A stretch of DNA of 64,000 nucleotides from Streptomyces halstedii (GCA_000720535.1 JOAZ01000008.1:186001-250000), one strand, 5' to 3'. Counted from the stretch's first letter, positions 28,274-37,531 are shown. Numbers and translations: made by a program. Notes: generated by a model not told the origin, from the sequence alone.

Positions 28274-29299
28274 TCAGAGCACGCACTGGGCCTCGGCGTA
28301 GCGCTCGGCCGGGACGGTCTTCAGCGTCTCCACCGCCGCCGCCAGCGGCACCATCGTGATGTCGGTGCCGCGCAGTGCCGTCATCATGCCGAACTCGCCG
28401 CGGTGCGCCGCCTCCACCGCGTGCCAGCCGAACCGGGTGGCCAGCACCCGGTCGTACGCGGTGGGGGTGCCGCCGCGCTGGACGTGGCCGAGGATCACCG
28501 GCCGGGCCTCCTTGCCCAGGCGCTGCTCCAGCTCTCCGGAGAGCCGGGTCGCCACCCCGGCGAAGCGCTCGTGACCGTAGATGTCCTTGGTGCCCTGGGC
28601 GAACTCCATCGATCCGGCGCGCGGCTTGGCACCCTCGGCGACGACGACGATCGCGAACTTCTTGCCGTCCGAGAAGCGCTGCCCGACGAGCGTGGTCAGC
28701 TCGTCGATGTCGAAGGGCCGCTCGGGCACGACGATCGCGTGCGCACCGGCGGCCATGCCCGAGTGCAGGGCGATCCAGCCGGTGTGGCGCCCCATGACCT
28801 CGACGATCAGCACCCGCTGGTGCGACTCGGCCGTCGTCTTCAGCCGGTCGAGGGCCTCGGTCGCCACACCCACGGCCGTGTCGAACCCGAAGGTCACATC
28901 GGTCGAGGCGATGTCGTTGTCGATGGTCTTGGGCACGCCGACGATGGGCAGCCCCGCCTCGGACAGCAGATGGGCGGCCTTCAGTGTGCCCTCGCCGCCG
29001 ATCGGGATGATCGCGTCCAGCCCCAGGTCGGCGACATGGCCCTTGGCCTGCTCGACCCCGTCACGCAGATGCGCCGGCTGGACCCGGGAGGAGCCGAGGA
29101 TCGTACCGCCCCGGGCGAGGATCCCGCCGACCGCGTCGAGGTCGAGCTTGCGGTAGTCGCACTCCAGCAGGCCCTTCCAGCCGTCGTGGAAGCCGATGAC
29201 CTCGTCGCCGTGGTCGACCACCGCGCGGTGCACGACGGAACGGATGACGGCGTTGAGGCCGGGGCAGTCGCCGCCGGAGGTGAGCACACCAATTCGCAT
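28274..29299 (-). CDS. pfkA: 6-phosphofructokinase, ATP type
   Basis: 341 residues, the usual Streptomyces PfkA length. It catalyses phosphorylation of fructose 6-phosphate in glycolysis in the cytoplasm. Visible: TSGGDCPGLNAVIR (phosphoryl-donor loop), GGEGT, PKTIDND with the catalytic Asp, MGRHTGW, and LGHVQRGG. The Gly in GGEGT, where pyrophosphate enzymes have Asp (GGEDT/GGDDT), points to ATP as donor. ATG 29299 (MRIGVLTSGG) is the standard start; longer in-frame versions have no better ribosome site. Monocistronic between two strong hairpins. Confidence 0.97.
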   Translation of the reverse strand: MRIGVLTSGGDCPGLNAVIRSVVHRAVVDHGDEVIGFHDGWKGLLECDYRKLDLDAVGGILARGGTILGSSRVQPAHLRDGVEQAKGHVADLGLDAIIPIGGEGTLKAAHLLSEAGLPIVGVPKTIDNDIASTDVTFGFDTAVGVATEALDRLKTTAESHQRVLIVEVMGRHTGWIALHSGMAAGAHAIVVPERPFDIDELTTLVGQRFSDGKKFAIVVVAEGAKPRAGSMEFAQGTKDIYGHERFAGVATRLSGELEQRLGKEARPVILGHVQRGGTPTAYDRVLATRFGWHAVEAAHRGEFGMMTALRGTDITMVPLAAAVETLKTVPAERYAEAQCVL

Positions 29300-29418
29300 T
29301 GCCCGGGAAACCTTTGCAACGTGGGCCGACGACCGGACCACGTCGTCCGGTTGGATCCCCGCCACCCTACCGGCGCGAGGAGTCCCGGCCGAACCCGCTG
29401 TCCGCCTGCTGGACGCCC

Positions 29419-29480
29419 CTCAGGCCGCGCACGCGTCCCTCCCGGGGTGCCCCCGGAAGGAACGCGTGCCGCGGCCTGAG
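29419..29480 (-). terminator. Long hairpin downstream of gatD
   Basis: A near-perfect stem of about 29 bp, with left arm 29419-29447 (CTCAGGCCGC...CCGGGG) and right arm 29451-29480, differing by one bulge and two mismatches, and a 3-base loop. It starts 19 bases beyond the gatD stop and ends the murT-gatD transcript. Confidence 0.85.
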
Positions 29481-29498
29481 GACGGACGGGCCCGGACG

Positions 29499-30227
29499 TC
29501 AGGCGGGCTGCGTCGCCGCGGCGATGCGCTCGGCGCGCAGCGCCTCGTACCAGCGGTCGTCGCACGGCGGCAGCGCGTTCACGTCGAGGGCCAGCTTCAG
29601 CAGGTGGTCGGCGATCAGCGGATTGCGCGCCAGCACGGGACCGTGCATGTAGGTGCCGAACACCGTGTCGTTGTACGCGCCCTCGGTGCCGTCCCCCGTG
29701 CCGTTGCCCCGGCCGATCCGGGTCCGGGCGAACGGCCGGGCCGTCGGGCCGAGATGGGTGACGCCCTGGTGGTTCTCGAACCCGGTCAGCGGCGGCAGCC
29801 CCAGCGACGGGTCCATGTCGCCGAGCACGTCACCGACGCACCGTTCGCCCTCGCCACGGGTGGAGACCACGTCGAGCAGACCGAGGCCGGGCTCGCGCTC
29901 CCCGAGGTCGTTGATGAACTCGTGGCCGAGGATCTGGTAGCCGGCGCAGACCGAGAAGATGATCGCCCCGTTGGACGCGGCCCGGCTCAGCCCGCCGTCC
30001 CGGCGCAGCCGCTCCGCGGCGAGCCGCTGCGGCCGGTCCTCACCGCCCCCGATCAGGTAGATGTCGCCCGAGGTCGGGATGGGCTGGTCGCTGCGCACGT
30101 CGACGCGTGACACGTCGAGACCGCGCTGCCGGGCCCGGCGCTCCACCACGAGGGCGTTGCCCTGGTCGCCGTAGGTGCTGAGGAGGTCGGGGTAGACCCA
30201 CACCAGCCGCAGGCCGTTGTTGCTCAT
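29499..30227 (-). CDS. gatD: Lipid II isoglutaminyl synthase, glutaminase subunit
   Basis: 242 residues, a CobQ/CobB-type class I glutamine amidotransferase. The nucleophile is C94 (SVCAGYQILGHEF) and the histidine H195 (TYMHGP), matching the Cys94/His pair of characterised GatD. It releases ammonia that MurT uses to amidate the D-Glu of lipid II to D-isoglutamine at the inner membrane face. It lies 34 bases downstream of murT on the same strand, the standard conserved arrangement. ATG 30227 (MSNNGLRLVW) is the start, with GGAGAG about eight bases upstream on the coding strand. Confidence 0.96.
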   Translation of the reverse strand: MSNNGLRLVWVYPDLLSTYGDQGNALVVERRARQRGLDVSRVDVRSDQPIPTSGDIYLIGGGEDRPQRLAAERLRRDGGLSRAASNGAIIFSVCAGYQILGHEFINDLGEREPGLGLLDVVSTRGEGERCVGDVLGDMDPSLGLPPLTGFENHQGVTHLGPTARPFARTRIGRGNGTGDGTEGAYNDTVFGTYMHGPVLARNPLIADHLLKLALDVNALPPCDDRWYEALRAERIAAATQPA

Positions 30228-30261
30228 GCTTCGTCCTCTCCGGGGGTCGCCCGCGCGGGGG

Positions 30262-31500
30262 TCAGTTGCCGACACGACGGCGCAGATCCTGGAAGGCGGT
30301 GTAGTTGGCGATGACCTCGATGCGGCCGGGCGGAGACATCTGGACGGCCTCGTCCAGCGACTCGCAGACACGGAAGTCCAGGCCCGCGACCTCCAGGCGC
30401 ACCGCGAGGTCCAGCTTGCGGTCGCCCAGTACGAAGATCGGGTGGCCGTACAGCTGGGTGTAGTCGACGTCCCACAGCCACGAGGTGTCCGTGCCGTCGG
30501 CACCGCGGGCGTTCACCGAGAGGATCACCGGGGTGGGCGGCGGATCGATCAGGGAGAACGTCTCCAGCCAGCCGGCCGGGTTCTTCGCCAGCAGCAGCCG
30601 CAGCTCGCGGCCCATGAACGTGATCACGTCGTAGCGGCCCGCCACCGCCTGCACCTGGTACATGCGCTCCAGGGCGACCTGCGGGGGTACGCCGAACACC
30701 GCGGCCACGGCGGCCGAGCTGGTGGCGTTGGCCTTGTTGGCCCGGCCCGGCAGCTGGAGGTGGATCGGCCACGCGGAACCGTGCGGGTCCAGCACGTAGT
30801 CGCCGTTCAGCGCCCAGCTCGGGGCGGGACGGCGGAAGCCGCACTCGCCGCAGAACCAGTCGTCGCCGGGGCGCTGCATCACACCGCCGCAGGACGGGCA
30901 GGACCAGGCGTCGTCCTTCCACGCCTGCCCCGCCGCCACCCACACCACGTTGGGCGAGGAGGACGCGGCCCAGACGATCAGCGGGTCGTCCGCGTTGGCC
31001 ACGATCACGGCCTTCGAACCGGACAGTCCCTCACGCCACTTCTCGGCCAGCATCCGGGTCTCCGCCGCCCGGTCCAGCTGGTCGCGGGAGAGGTTGAGCA
31101 GCGCGATCACCTTCGGGGTGGTGTCGCGCGCGACCCCGGCGAGGTACTTCTCGTCGACCTCTATCACGCCGTACTGCGCGTCCGAACCGCCGGCCAGGGC
31201 GGAGGTGATCCCCGCGGGCATGTTGGCGCCCAGCGCGTTCGACACGACGGGTCCGGCGGCCCGCAGGGCCTCCGCGATCAGCCGGGTGGTGGTCGTCTTG
31301 CCGTTCGTCGCGGACACGAGGATCACGTCCAGGTGCTGCGCCAGCCGCCCGAGCAGGTCGGGGTCGAGCTTGAGCGCCACCCGGCCGCCGATCACCGATC
31401 CGCTGCCGCGCCCCGCGGCGCGCGACACCGCCGCCGCGGCCTTGCCCGCCGTCACGGCGAGCTTGGCCCGCGGCGACAACGGCTCCGTGTTGCCTGCCAT
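30262..31500 (-). CDS. murT: Lipid II isoglutaminyl synthase, ligase subunit
   Basis: 412 residues, a Mur-ligase homologue. The P-loop is SATNGKTTTT (63-72), EVDEK (114-118) lies in the central domain, and a zinc ribbon is formed by C201, C204, C217 and C220 as in other MurT proteins. The C-terminal DUF1727 region (about 300-412) binds GatD. It activates the D-Glu carboxylate of lipid II with ATP and joins ammonia from GatD. It is the first gene of the murT-gatD operon. It is divergent from the deformylase gene, with about 95 bases between them for both promoters. Confidence 0.96.
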   Translation of the reverse strand: MAGNTEPLSPRAKLAVTAGKAAAAVSRAAGRGSGSVIGGRVALKLDPDLLGRLAQHLDVILVSATNGKTTTTRLIAEALRAAGPVVSNALGANMPAGITSALAGGSDAQYGVIEVDEKYLAGVARDTTPKVIALLNLSRDQLDRAAETRMLAEKWREGLSGSKAVIVANADDPLIVWAASSSPNVVWVAAGQAWKDDAWSCPSCGGVMQRPGDDWFCGECGFRRPAPSWALNGDYVLDPHGSAWPIHLQLPGRANKANATSSAAVAAVFGVPPQVALERMYQVQAVAGRYDVITFMGRELRLLLAKNPAGWLETFSLIDPPPTPVILSVNARGADGTDTSWLWDVDYTQLYGHPIFVLGDRKLDLAVRLEVAGLDFRVCESLDEAVQMSPPGRIEVIANYTAFQDLRRRVGN

Positions 31501-31594
31501 CGTCCTAGATCCTCCTTGCGTCAGTCCGCGCCCCAGCCTATCGATGTCCGGCCCGCCGACCGCACCACGGCACCACGGGATACGTGGAGGTCAC

Positions 31595-32161
31595 GTGGAA
31601 CGTACGCTTCTCCCCATGCGAAAACGCCCGATCCCCGGCAGTTCCGGACTCGTTCGCCCCATGAGTCTGCTCGGCGACCCGGTGTTGCACAGCCCCTGCG
31701 AGGAGGTCACCGACTTCGGGCCGTCGCTCGCCCGGCTGGTCGAGGACATGTTCGCCACGATGTACGCGGCGCACGGGGTCGGGCTCGCCGCGAACCAGAT
31801 CGGCGTCCCGCTCAGGGTGTTCGTCTACGACTGCCCGGACGACGACGAGGTCAGGCATCTGGGCCATCTCGTCAATCCGGTACGGGTGGAGGCGGACGGG
31901 ATCACCGTACGCGGTCCGGAGGGGTGCCTGTCGCTTCCCGGCGTCGAGGCGGGCACCCCGAGGTTCGACCGTACGGTGGTCGAGGGGCGGACGGTGACGG
32001 GGGATCCGGTGCGGGTCACCGGCACCGGCTGGTTCGCCCGCTGCCTCCAGCACGAGTGCGACCATCTCGACGGCACGGTCTATCCGGACCGGCTGACCGG
32101 TCTGCGCCGGCGCAGGGTGCTGCGGGCCGCCCGGCGCGCGCCCTGGGCGCGTACGGACTGA
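31595..32161 (+). CDS. def: Peptide deformylase
   Basis: 188 residues from GTG 31595, or 181 from ATG 31616. GGAGG at 31586-31590 lies four bases before the GTG and 25 before the ATG, so I prefer the GTG. All three deformylase motifs are present: GVGLAANQIG, EGCLSLPG (metal Cys) and QHECDHLDG (HExxH with the two metal His and the catalytic Glu position read as HECDH). It removes the formyl group from nascent proteins at the ribosome. Its C-terminus is basic (RRRRVLRAARRAP). It stands alone, divergent from murT and convergent with the TetR gene. Confidence 0.94.
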   Translation: MERTLLPMRKRPIPGSSGLVRPMSLLGDPVLHSPCEEVTDFGPSLARLVEDMFATMYAAHGVGLAANQIGVPLRVFVYDCPDDDEVRHLGHLVNPVRVEADGITVRGPEGCLSLPGVEAGTPRFDRTVVEGRTVTGDPVRVTGTGWFARCLQHECDHLDGTVYPDRLTGLRRRRVLRAARRAPWARTD

Positions 32162-32237
32162 GCCCCGGCGGCGGCCCCGGTGGCGCCCGGACGGGTTCGG
32201 CACGGGCCCGGCGGCCGCCTGGCGGACCACGGCGGCC

Positions 32238-32888
32238 TCAGAAGCCCGGCCCGCCCGGCAGGTCGCCCGCCGCGGCCAGCCTGCCCCAGAGCAGGTCCGC
32301 CAGGCTGCGCACCAACTGCTCGCGGGAGAAGGGGCGTTCGCCCAGCCACCAGTCGCCCGCCGCGTGCATCATGCCGACGATTCCGTGGCCCCAGATACGG
32401 GCCGTCTGCTCGCTGTCCGGGCCGAGGTCGACGCGCTCGGCGATCACCGTGCCGAGTTCCTCGCCGAGCCGGCGCAGCAGGGGCGCGGAGTGCCGGCCGA
32501 CGTCGAAACCCTGCTCGGGCGAGGGCGCCGCGTCGTCGGACGGATGCATCAGGAAGCGGTAGACCTGCGGACGGGCCTCGATCGCCGCCAGATAGGTGTC
32601 GAGGGTCGCCTCGACGCGTTCGCGCCGCCGGGCGGGGGCGTCGAGCGCGGCCCGCAGCGCGTTCAGCAGGGCGTCCGTGTGGCGCTGGGCGAGCGCGCGG
32701 TACAGCCCTCCCTTGTCGCCGAAATGGCGGTAGAGGATCGGCTTGGTGATCCCCGCCTCGGCCGCGATGGCGTTCATCGAGGCCTGCGGGCCGTCCCTGA
32801 GCACCACCCGGTCCGCGGCTTCGAGCAGTTCCCGGCGGCGGCGCTCGGCGGCGGTCCGCTGGCGCTCGGCCCCTCGTGTGGTCTCCAT
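32238..32888 (-). CDS. TetR-family regulator
   Basis: 216 residues. An N-terminal TetR HTH (about 15-65; AAEAGITKPILYRHFGDKGGLYRAL) is followed by an all-helical ligand-binding part (about 85-210) with WGHGIVGMMHAAGDWWL, a segment typical of actinobacterial regulators of fatty-acid genes. ATG 32888 gives the standard METTRG start. It is divergent from the acyl-CoA dehydrogenase gene, and the intergenic region contains a perfect 7-6-7 dyad over the predicted promoter. It therefore probably represses its neighbour and perhaps itself, with an acyl-CoA as ligand. The ligand is inferred. Confidence 0.9.
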   Translation of the reverse strand: METTRGAERQRTAAERRRRELLEAADRVVLRDGPQASMNAIAAEAGITKPILYRHFGDKGGLYRALAQRHTDALLNALRAALDAPARRRERVEATLDTYLAAIEARPQVYRFLMHPSDDAAPSPEQGFDVGRHSAPLLRRLGEELGTVIAERVDLGPDSEQTARIWGHGIVGMMHAAGDWWLGERPFSREQLVRSLADLLWGRLAAAGDLPGGPGF

Positions 32889-32980
32889 GTCGACTCTCCC
32901 CGCCCGCCTGTGCCGCTGTCTCCTGACGCCCGGGAAACGTAACACCCCGTGCCGGGGGGCGCGGATGCCGAGCTGACCGG

Positions 32981-33019
32981 TTGACAGGGTCTACTTGCTG
33001 GTAACAGACTGTTGTTACC
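32981..33019 (+). promoter_or_regulatory. Promoter with TetR-type operator
   Basis: TTGACA at 32981-32986 is a consensus -35, with a -10-like TAACAG at 33002-33007 (15-base spacing, short). Overlapping the -10 is a perfect dyad, GGTAACA (33000-33006) and TGTTACC (33013-33019), with half of a further site (GGTAACA) at 33022-33028. This position suits repression of the acyl-CoA dehydrogenase by the divergent TetR protein. Confidence 0.65.
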
Positions 33020-33060
33020 GGGGGTAACACGTGGTTGGTCCGGAAGCGCATGGAGGGTAC

Positions 33061-34311
33061 ATGGCCGAGTTCACGTTCGAACTCAACGACGATCAGCAGC
33101 AGGTGCGTGACTGGCTGCACGGCTTCGCCGCGGACGTGATCCGCCCGGCCGCCTCCGAGTGGGACGAGCGTGAGGAGACGCCCTGGCCCGTCATCCAGGA
33201 GGCGGCCAAGGTGGGCATCTACTCCCTCGACTTCTACGCCCAGCAGTACTTCGACCCTACGGGCCTCGGCATACCCATGGCCATGGAGGAGCTGTTCTGG
33301 GGCGACGCGGGCATCGCCCTGTCCATCGTCGGTACGGGCCTGGCGGCCGTCGGCGTCCTCGCCAACGGCACCGAGGAGCAGATCGGCACCTGGATCCCGC
33401 AGATGTACGGCGACCCGGACGACGTGAAGCTCGCCGCCTTCTGCTCCTCCGAGCCCGACGCCGGCTCGGACGTCGCCTCGATGCGCACCCGCGCGGTGTA
33501 CGACGAGGCCAAGGACGAATGGGTCCTCAACGGCACCAAGACCTGGGCGACCAACGGCGGCATCGCCAACGTCCACGTCGTGGTCGCCGTGGTCGATCCG
33601 GAGCTGGGTTCCAAGGGGCACGCCTCCTTCATCGTCCCGCCCGGCACCCCCGGTCTGACGCAGGGGCAGAAGTTCAGGAAGCACGGCATCCGCGCCTCGC
33701 ACACCGCCGAGGTCGTCCTGGAGGACGTCCGCGTCCCCGGAGGCTGCCTGCTCGGCGGCAAGGAGAAGCTGGACGAGCGCCTGGCCCGGGCCCGTGAGCG
33801 CGCCAGGGCCGCCGGCGAGCGAAGCGGGAAGCAGGGCCCGGGGGGCGTGAAGAACGCCGCGATGGCCACCTTCGAGGCGTCCCGCCCCGCCGTCGGCGCC
33901 ATGGCGGTCGGCACCGCGCGCGCCGCCTATGAGGTGGCCCTCGACTATGCCGGGACCCGCAGCCAGTTCGGCCGGCCCATCATCGACAACCAGGGGATCG
34001 CCTTCCAGTTGGCCGACATGCGGACCCGGATCGACGCCGCCCGGCTCCTGGTGTGGCGCGCCTCCTGGATGGCCACCGCCGGCAAGCCGTTCACCTCGGC
34101 GGAGGGATCGATGTCCAAGCTCTTCGCCAGCGAGACGGCGAAGTCGGTCACCGCGCAGGCCGTCCAGATCCTCGGAGGCAACGGCTACACCCGCGAGTAC
34201 CCGGTCGAGCGGATGCACCGGGACGCCGCGATCTACACCATCTTCGAGGGCACGAGCGAGATCCAGCGCCTGGTGATCGCCCGCACCCTGTCGGGTGTAC
34301 CGATCCGCTGA
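33061..34311 (+). CDS. Acyl-CoA dehydrogenase family flavoprotein
   Basis: 416 residues, the normal length for the family. N-terminal helices (about 5-120) are followed by the FAD/substrate beta-domain with [10 protein letters not shown] and TKTWATNGG, then the C-terminal four-helix domain with [21 protein letters not shown] and [10 protein letters not shown]. The Glu of FEGTSEI is in the position of the catalytic base of medium-chain enzymes. It oxidises an acyl-CoA at the alpha-beta bond with electron transfer flavoprotein as acceptor; chain length cannot be read. An Arg/Ala-rich insert near 240-275 is mildly unusual. The start is ATG 33061 with GGAGGG seven bases upstream (33051-33056 region). 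A hairpin follows the stop. Confidence 0.93.
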   Translation: MAEFTFELNDDQQQVRDWLHGFAADVIRPAASEWDEREETPWPVIQEAAKVGIYSLDFYAQQYFDPTGLGIPMAMEELFWGDAGIALSIVGTGLAAVGVLANGTEEQIGTWIPQMYGDPDDVKLAAFCSSEPDAGSDVASMRTRAVYDEAKDEWVLNGTKTWATNGGIANVHVVVAVVDPELGSKGHASFIVPPGTPGLTQGQKFRKHGIRASHTAEVVLEDVRVPGGCLLGGKEKLDERLARARERARAAGERSGKQGPGGVKNAAMATFEASRPAVGAMAVGTARAAYEVALDYAGTRSQFGRPIIDNQGIAFQLADMRTRIDAARLLVWRASWMATAGKPFTSAEGSMSKLFASETAKSVTAQAVQILGGNGYTREYPVERMHRDAAIYTIFEGTSEIQRLVIARTLSGVPIR

Positions 34312-34321
34312 CGGACCGGGA

Positions 34322-34354
34322 CCCGGGGGCCGACCGCGACGGCCGGCCCCCGGG
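34322..34354. terminator. Hairpin between convergent genes
   Basis: CCCGGGGGCCG (34322-34332) pairs with CGGCCCCCGGG (34344-34354) over an 11-base loop. It lies between the + strand acyl-CoA dehydrogenase stop and the - strand glutathione peroxidase stop, so it can serve both. Confidence 0.7.
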
Positions 34355-34361
34355 ACAGCGC

Positions 34362-34853
34362 TCAGGCCGAGGGCAGATGGGCCTCGATCACACCGACGAC
34401 CTCGGGGGCCTCCGGCTCGGTACCGGGACGGATCCGGGCCACCGCCTCACCGGCCGGGGAGATCAGGAACTTCTCGAAGTTCCACTGGACGTCGCCCGCG
34501 CTCCCCTCGGCGTCCGCCAGCTTCGTCAGCTCCGCGTACAGCGGGTGCCGGGTCTCGCCGTTGACGTCGGTCTTCTCCAGCAGCGGGAAGCTCACCCCGT
34601 ACGTCGTCGAGCAGAACGTCTCGATCTCCTCCGCCGTGCCGGGCTCCTGGCCCGCGAACTGGTTGCAGGGCACTCCGACCACGGTGAACCCCCGGCCGGC
34701 GTACTCCTTCTGCAGGCGCTCCAGGCCCGCGTACTGCGGGGTGAGACCGCACTGGGACGCGACGTTCACCAGCAGGACCGCGGAGCCCTCGAAGGCGCCC
34801 AGCGTCGTGGGCTCGCCGGCGAGGGTGCGCAGCGGGATGTCGTGCAGAGTCAT
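34362..34853 (-). CDS. Glutathione peroxidase-like thiol peroxidase
   Basis: 163 residues of the GPx/thioredoxin fold. Visible: NVASQCGLTPQY with the peroxidatic Cys in place of selenocysteine, VVGVPCNQFAGQEPG with the second Cys and the catalytic Gln, and WNFEKFLI with the catalytic Trp/Asn. In actinomycetes such enzymes normally use thioredoxin rather than glutathione to reduce hydroperoxides. ATG 34853 overlaps the stop of the upstream acetyltransferase (ATGA). It is the last gene of a three-gene leftward operon with the acetyltransferase and the ClC protein. Confidence 0.92.
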   Translation of the reverse strand: MTLHDIPLRTLAGEPTTLGAFEGSAVLLVNVASQCGLTPQYAGLERLQKEYAGRGFTVVGVPCNQFAGQEPGTAEEIETFCSTTYGVSFPLLEKTDVNGETRHPLYAELTKLADAEGSAGDVQWNFEKFLISPAGEAVARIRPGTEPEAPEVVGVIEAHLPSA

Positions 34854-35428
34854 GCGTGCTCTCCTCGGTCGTGGGACGTTCCCTTCCATTGTGACGCGAG
34901 GCCGGCGGGCGGGCCGATCACCCGGTAGTAGAACGTGGTTGCTTTCAGCGCACCCGACGGGTCACCGGCGTACGCCGGGATCGAACCGCACGCCGTCCAC
35001 CCCGCCGACCGGCAGAGCTCCTCGGCGAGGGACCCCGTCTCGGTGTCCAGGACCAGCAGGCTCAGCCCCTCCGCCGCCGCCGACCGCTCGACGGCCGCGA
35101 GGAGCGCCCGGCCGACGCCCTGGCCGCGCGCCGAGGGACGGACCATCAGCTCGGCGACCTCGGCGCGGTGGCGGGCGTTGGGCAGGGCCGTCCTCACCAG
35201 CCCGATCGTGCCGGCCACCCGCTCGTCGTCCCGGGCGATCCAGATCTGGTGGGCGCCCGCCTCGACCAGGGCGGCGCGTCCGCGCCACCAGTCCGCGGCG
35301 GCGCCCCGGTCGAGGGGTGCGAGGAACCCCACCGAGGAACCGCCCTCCACGGTCTCCACCAGCAGGGCGGCCAGTTCGTCGGCGTACGTGACCAGTTCGG
35401 GTCCGGTCACGGGAACGATCTCGGTCAT
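34850..35428 (-). CDS. GNAT-family N-acetyltransferase
   Basis: 192 residues. The acetyl-CoA loop is VRPSARGQGVGRALL (R/Q-x-x-G-x-G/A type), preceded by ELMV and followed by LSLLVLDTETGSLAEELCRSAGW, the normal GNAT strand order. The substrate is unknown. The end overlaps the start of the glutathione peroxidase gene and its start overlaps the ClC stop (ATGA each time), so all three are translationally coupled. Neighbours suggest a role in stress or resistance, but nothing in the sequence proves this. Confidence 0.88.
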   Translation of the reverse strand: MTEIVPVTGPELVTYADELAALLVETVEGGSSVGFLAPLDRGAAADWWRGRAALVEAGAHQIWIARDDERVAGTIGLVRTALPNARHRAEVAELMVRPSARGQGVGRALLAAVERSAAAEGLSLLVLDTETGSLAEELCRSAGWTACGSIPAYAGDPSGALKATTFYYRVIGPPAGLASQWKGTSHDRGEHA

Positions 35429-36795
35429 GCCCCGGATCCTTTCACGCCGCCCGCCGCTTCCGGGGGACGGACCGAGCGGCCCCGCGGCCTGAGGACGAGG
35501 ACGTAGGAGACCACCACCGCCACGATCACCAGCGGCATCACGGTGACGCCCTCACGGCCGAGCAGCAGGGTGGCCAGCAGCACCGAGGTCATCGGCAGCC
35601 TCAGCATCGCCGCGCTCATGGCGCCGATGCCCATGGCGAAACCCGCCGTCACCGTCAGCCCCGGCAGATGGGACAGCGCCAGCCCGCCCGTCGCGCCCAC
35701 GAACATCGCCGGGAAGATCGGGCCGCCCCGCAGCGCGCCCAGCGAGGCGGAGTACGCCAGGGCCTTGCACAGGACGAGCGCCAGCAGCACCGGCACCGAG
35801 TACCCGGCGCTCTGGGCGATCAGCGGCCCCAGGGCGTTCTGCCCGGAGTAGAGCACCTGGGAGGCGTCCCGGCCCGTGCCCCAGGCGTAGACGAGCGCGA
35901 GCACCCCGACGGCCAGGGCCGCCAGTACGGTGGCCGCCGTCCGCCGCCGCCCCGCCCGTTCCACCCACCCCTGCACGCGCAGGGACAGCCACCGGATGCC
36001 GGTGCCCACGGCGGCCGCCGCCACCCCCAGCGCCACCGCCCAGCCGAACTCGGCGACGGTCGGCTGCGTGGCGTGCGGCACGTGCGGCAGCGCCAGGGAG
36101 TACGTGCCGAGCCCCGTCCACGAACCGAGCCCGGTGAAGATGAGCGCGCCGACACCCGAGGCCAGGAGCCCCGGTACGAGCACCAGGCTCAGCATCGTCC
36201 CGGCGACACCGGACGCCTCCATCAGCAGGAAGGCGCCGAGCAGCGGCGATCCCAGCAGGGCGCTCACGGCGGCGAAGCTCCCGGCCGCGGCCACCAGGGG
36301 AGCCGCGCTCGGCGCGAGGCCCGGCCGGACGAGCCGTGCCGCGTACACCGCCAGCCCGCCGCCGAGCGCGATGAGCGGCGCCTCGGGCCCGAGCGCCGCG
36401 CCGAGCCCCAGCGAGGCCAGCGCGGCGAGCGCGATGCCCGGCAGGTCACGGGCCGCGGCGGGCCCCCCGCCCAACCGGCCCTCGGCCGGCTTGTGCCCGC
36501 CGGTGCCCGGGAGGTGACGGATCGTCAGCGCGGTGAGGAGGCCGGCCACGGCGAGCAGCGGCAGCGGCCACCACAGAGGAGTGCCGTGGAGACCGAGGGC
36601 ACGGGGCAGGTCCTTGTAGGTCAGCGACTGGAGCTCCTGGACGAGGGCCAGGAACCCGAACGCCGCGGCGGAGACGGGCACTCCGAGCGCGGCCACCATC
36701 AGCAGAAGCGCGAGGTAGTTCCGGGAGCGCATCACCGCGAGCGGGTCCGGGGGCGCCGCGCCGTCTCCGGCGGCCGGTTCGGCCGACATGGTCAT
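35425..36795 (-). CDS. ClC-family chloride channel/transporter
   Basis: 456 residues with about ten to eleven membrane helices. The family motif appears as GAALGPEAPLI (GxxxxGPEAP), with the selectivity Glu present, and GSPLLGAFLLME is the second signature region. The GGPIFPAMFVGATGG stretch matches the pore-forming GxFxP motif. No C-terminal CBS pair is seen; the tail is short and basic. It moves chloride, possibly in exchange for protons, across the cell membrane. Start at ATG 36795 (MTMSAEP) or ATG 36789. It is the first gene of the operon with the acetyltransferase and peroxidase. Confidence 0.88.
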   Translation of the reverse strand: MTMSAEPAAGDGAAPPDPLAVMRSRNYLALLLMVAALGVPVSAAAFGFLALVQELQSLTYKDLPRALGLHGTPLWWPLPLLAVAGLLTALTIRHLPGTGGHKPAEGRLGGGPAAARDLPGIALAALASLGLGAALGPEAPLIALGGGLAVYAARLVRPGLAPSAAPLVAAAGSFAAVSALLGSPLLGAFLLMEASGVAGTMLSLVLVPGLLASGVGALIFTGLGSWTGLGTYSLALPHVPHATQPTVAEFGWAVALGVAAAAVGTGIRWLSLRVQGWVERAGRRRTAATVLAALAVGVLALVYAWGTGRDASQVLYSGQNALGPLIAQSAGYSVPVLLALVLCKALAYSASLGALRGGPIFPAMFVGATGGLALSHLPGLTVTAGFAMGIGAMSAAMLRLPMTSVLLATLLLGREGVTVMPLVIVAVVVSYVLVLRPRGRSVRPPEAAGGVKGSGA

Positions 36796-36997
36796 GGTCT
36801 CCTCGGTGTCGGGGCCCGTCCGGAGCGAGGCGCCCCGCCGGATTCCTCACGGTGATACCACGATGTTGCGACATGTCCGTGATGTACCCGCTGTCGGGGC
36901 GCGACCGTTCCCGATGGCAGGGGGACACCGACGGCACGGGTCCGCGCCCGGGTGGGGGAGCACCGGCGACCGGCCCCGCGCCTGAGAGGATCCACGG

Positions 36998-37228
36998 GTG
37001 GAATCCCCCGAGCCGCTCCCCGGACTGATGCCCGAACCCACGGCCGCCCCCCTGCGGCCCGCCCCTCGCCGCCCGGTGCGCTGCGCCCTGTGCGGGCGCC
37101 CGCTCACCGGCGAGGAGTCACGCCGTACCGGACTTGGCCCCGCCTGCGACGCCAAACTGCACCCGCCGGGCCCCGGCATCCGGACCTGGCGCCACGACGT
37201 GGACCAGGACCCGCTGCCCGGCACCTGA
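36998..37228 (+). CDS. Small Cys-containing protein, DUF6011-like
   Basis: 76 residues. The recognisable part is CALCGRPLTGEESRRTGLGPACDAKL: two Cys of a CxxC pair and a third Cys in a GLGPxC context, a compact probable zinc-binding element that I recall as DUF6011. The rest is Pro-rich. GTG 36998 is chosen, with GAGAGGA about seven bases upstream. It is alone on the + strand between the ClC operon and the helicase. Function unknown. Confidence 0.7.
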   Translation: MESPEPLPGLMPEPTAAPLRPAPRRPVRCALCGRPLTGEESRRTGLGPACDAKLHPPGPGIRTWRHDVDQDPLPGT

Positions 37229-37531
37229 GCGGTGGGCGGGACCATGCGCGCGCCCGCTCCACGGCGTACACGACCGGCACACCCGGCCGTCCGGGCCGCG
37301 GGAAGCGGGCGTGCGGCGAGTGGACCGGGCGGCCCCGTCGGTCGTACGGCCGGCCGCGACCAGGGCCCGGCCCGCGACCTGCCCGCCGATGACCCGTTGC
37401 GGGCACTCCTCGGGACCGCGGCCGCGGAAGCCGCCGACCCCGATGCGCGGCAGGTCGACAGGCCGAGCGGACCGGCCGGGCTGTCGGCCGGATCCGTCAT
37501 GCGCCGGTGCCCGCCTCTCAGCGACGCGCCC
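37229..37531. other. Intergenic, no gene seen
   Basis: About 300 bases between the DUF6011-like gene and the helicase stop. Open frames here read as Arg/Pro-rich shadow sequence. No hairpin, tRNA or short gene with a good ribosome site was found. Confidence 0.5.

Noticed and set aside
30217-32562. Long + strand frame across gatD and murT
   Set aside because: Low-complexity shadow; the genes on the other strand are clear family members.
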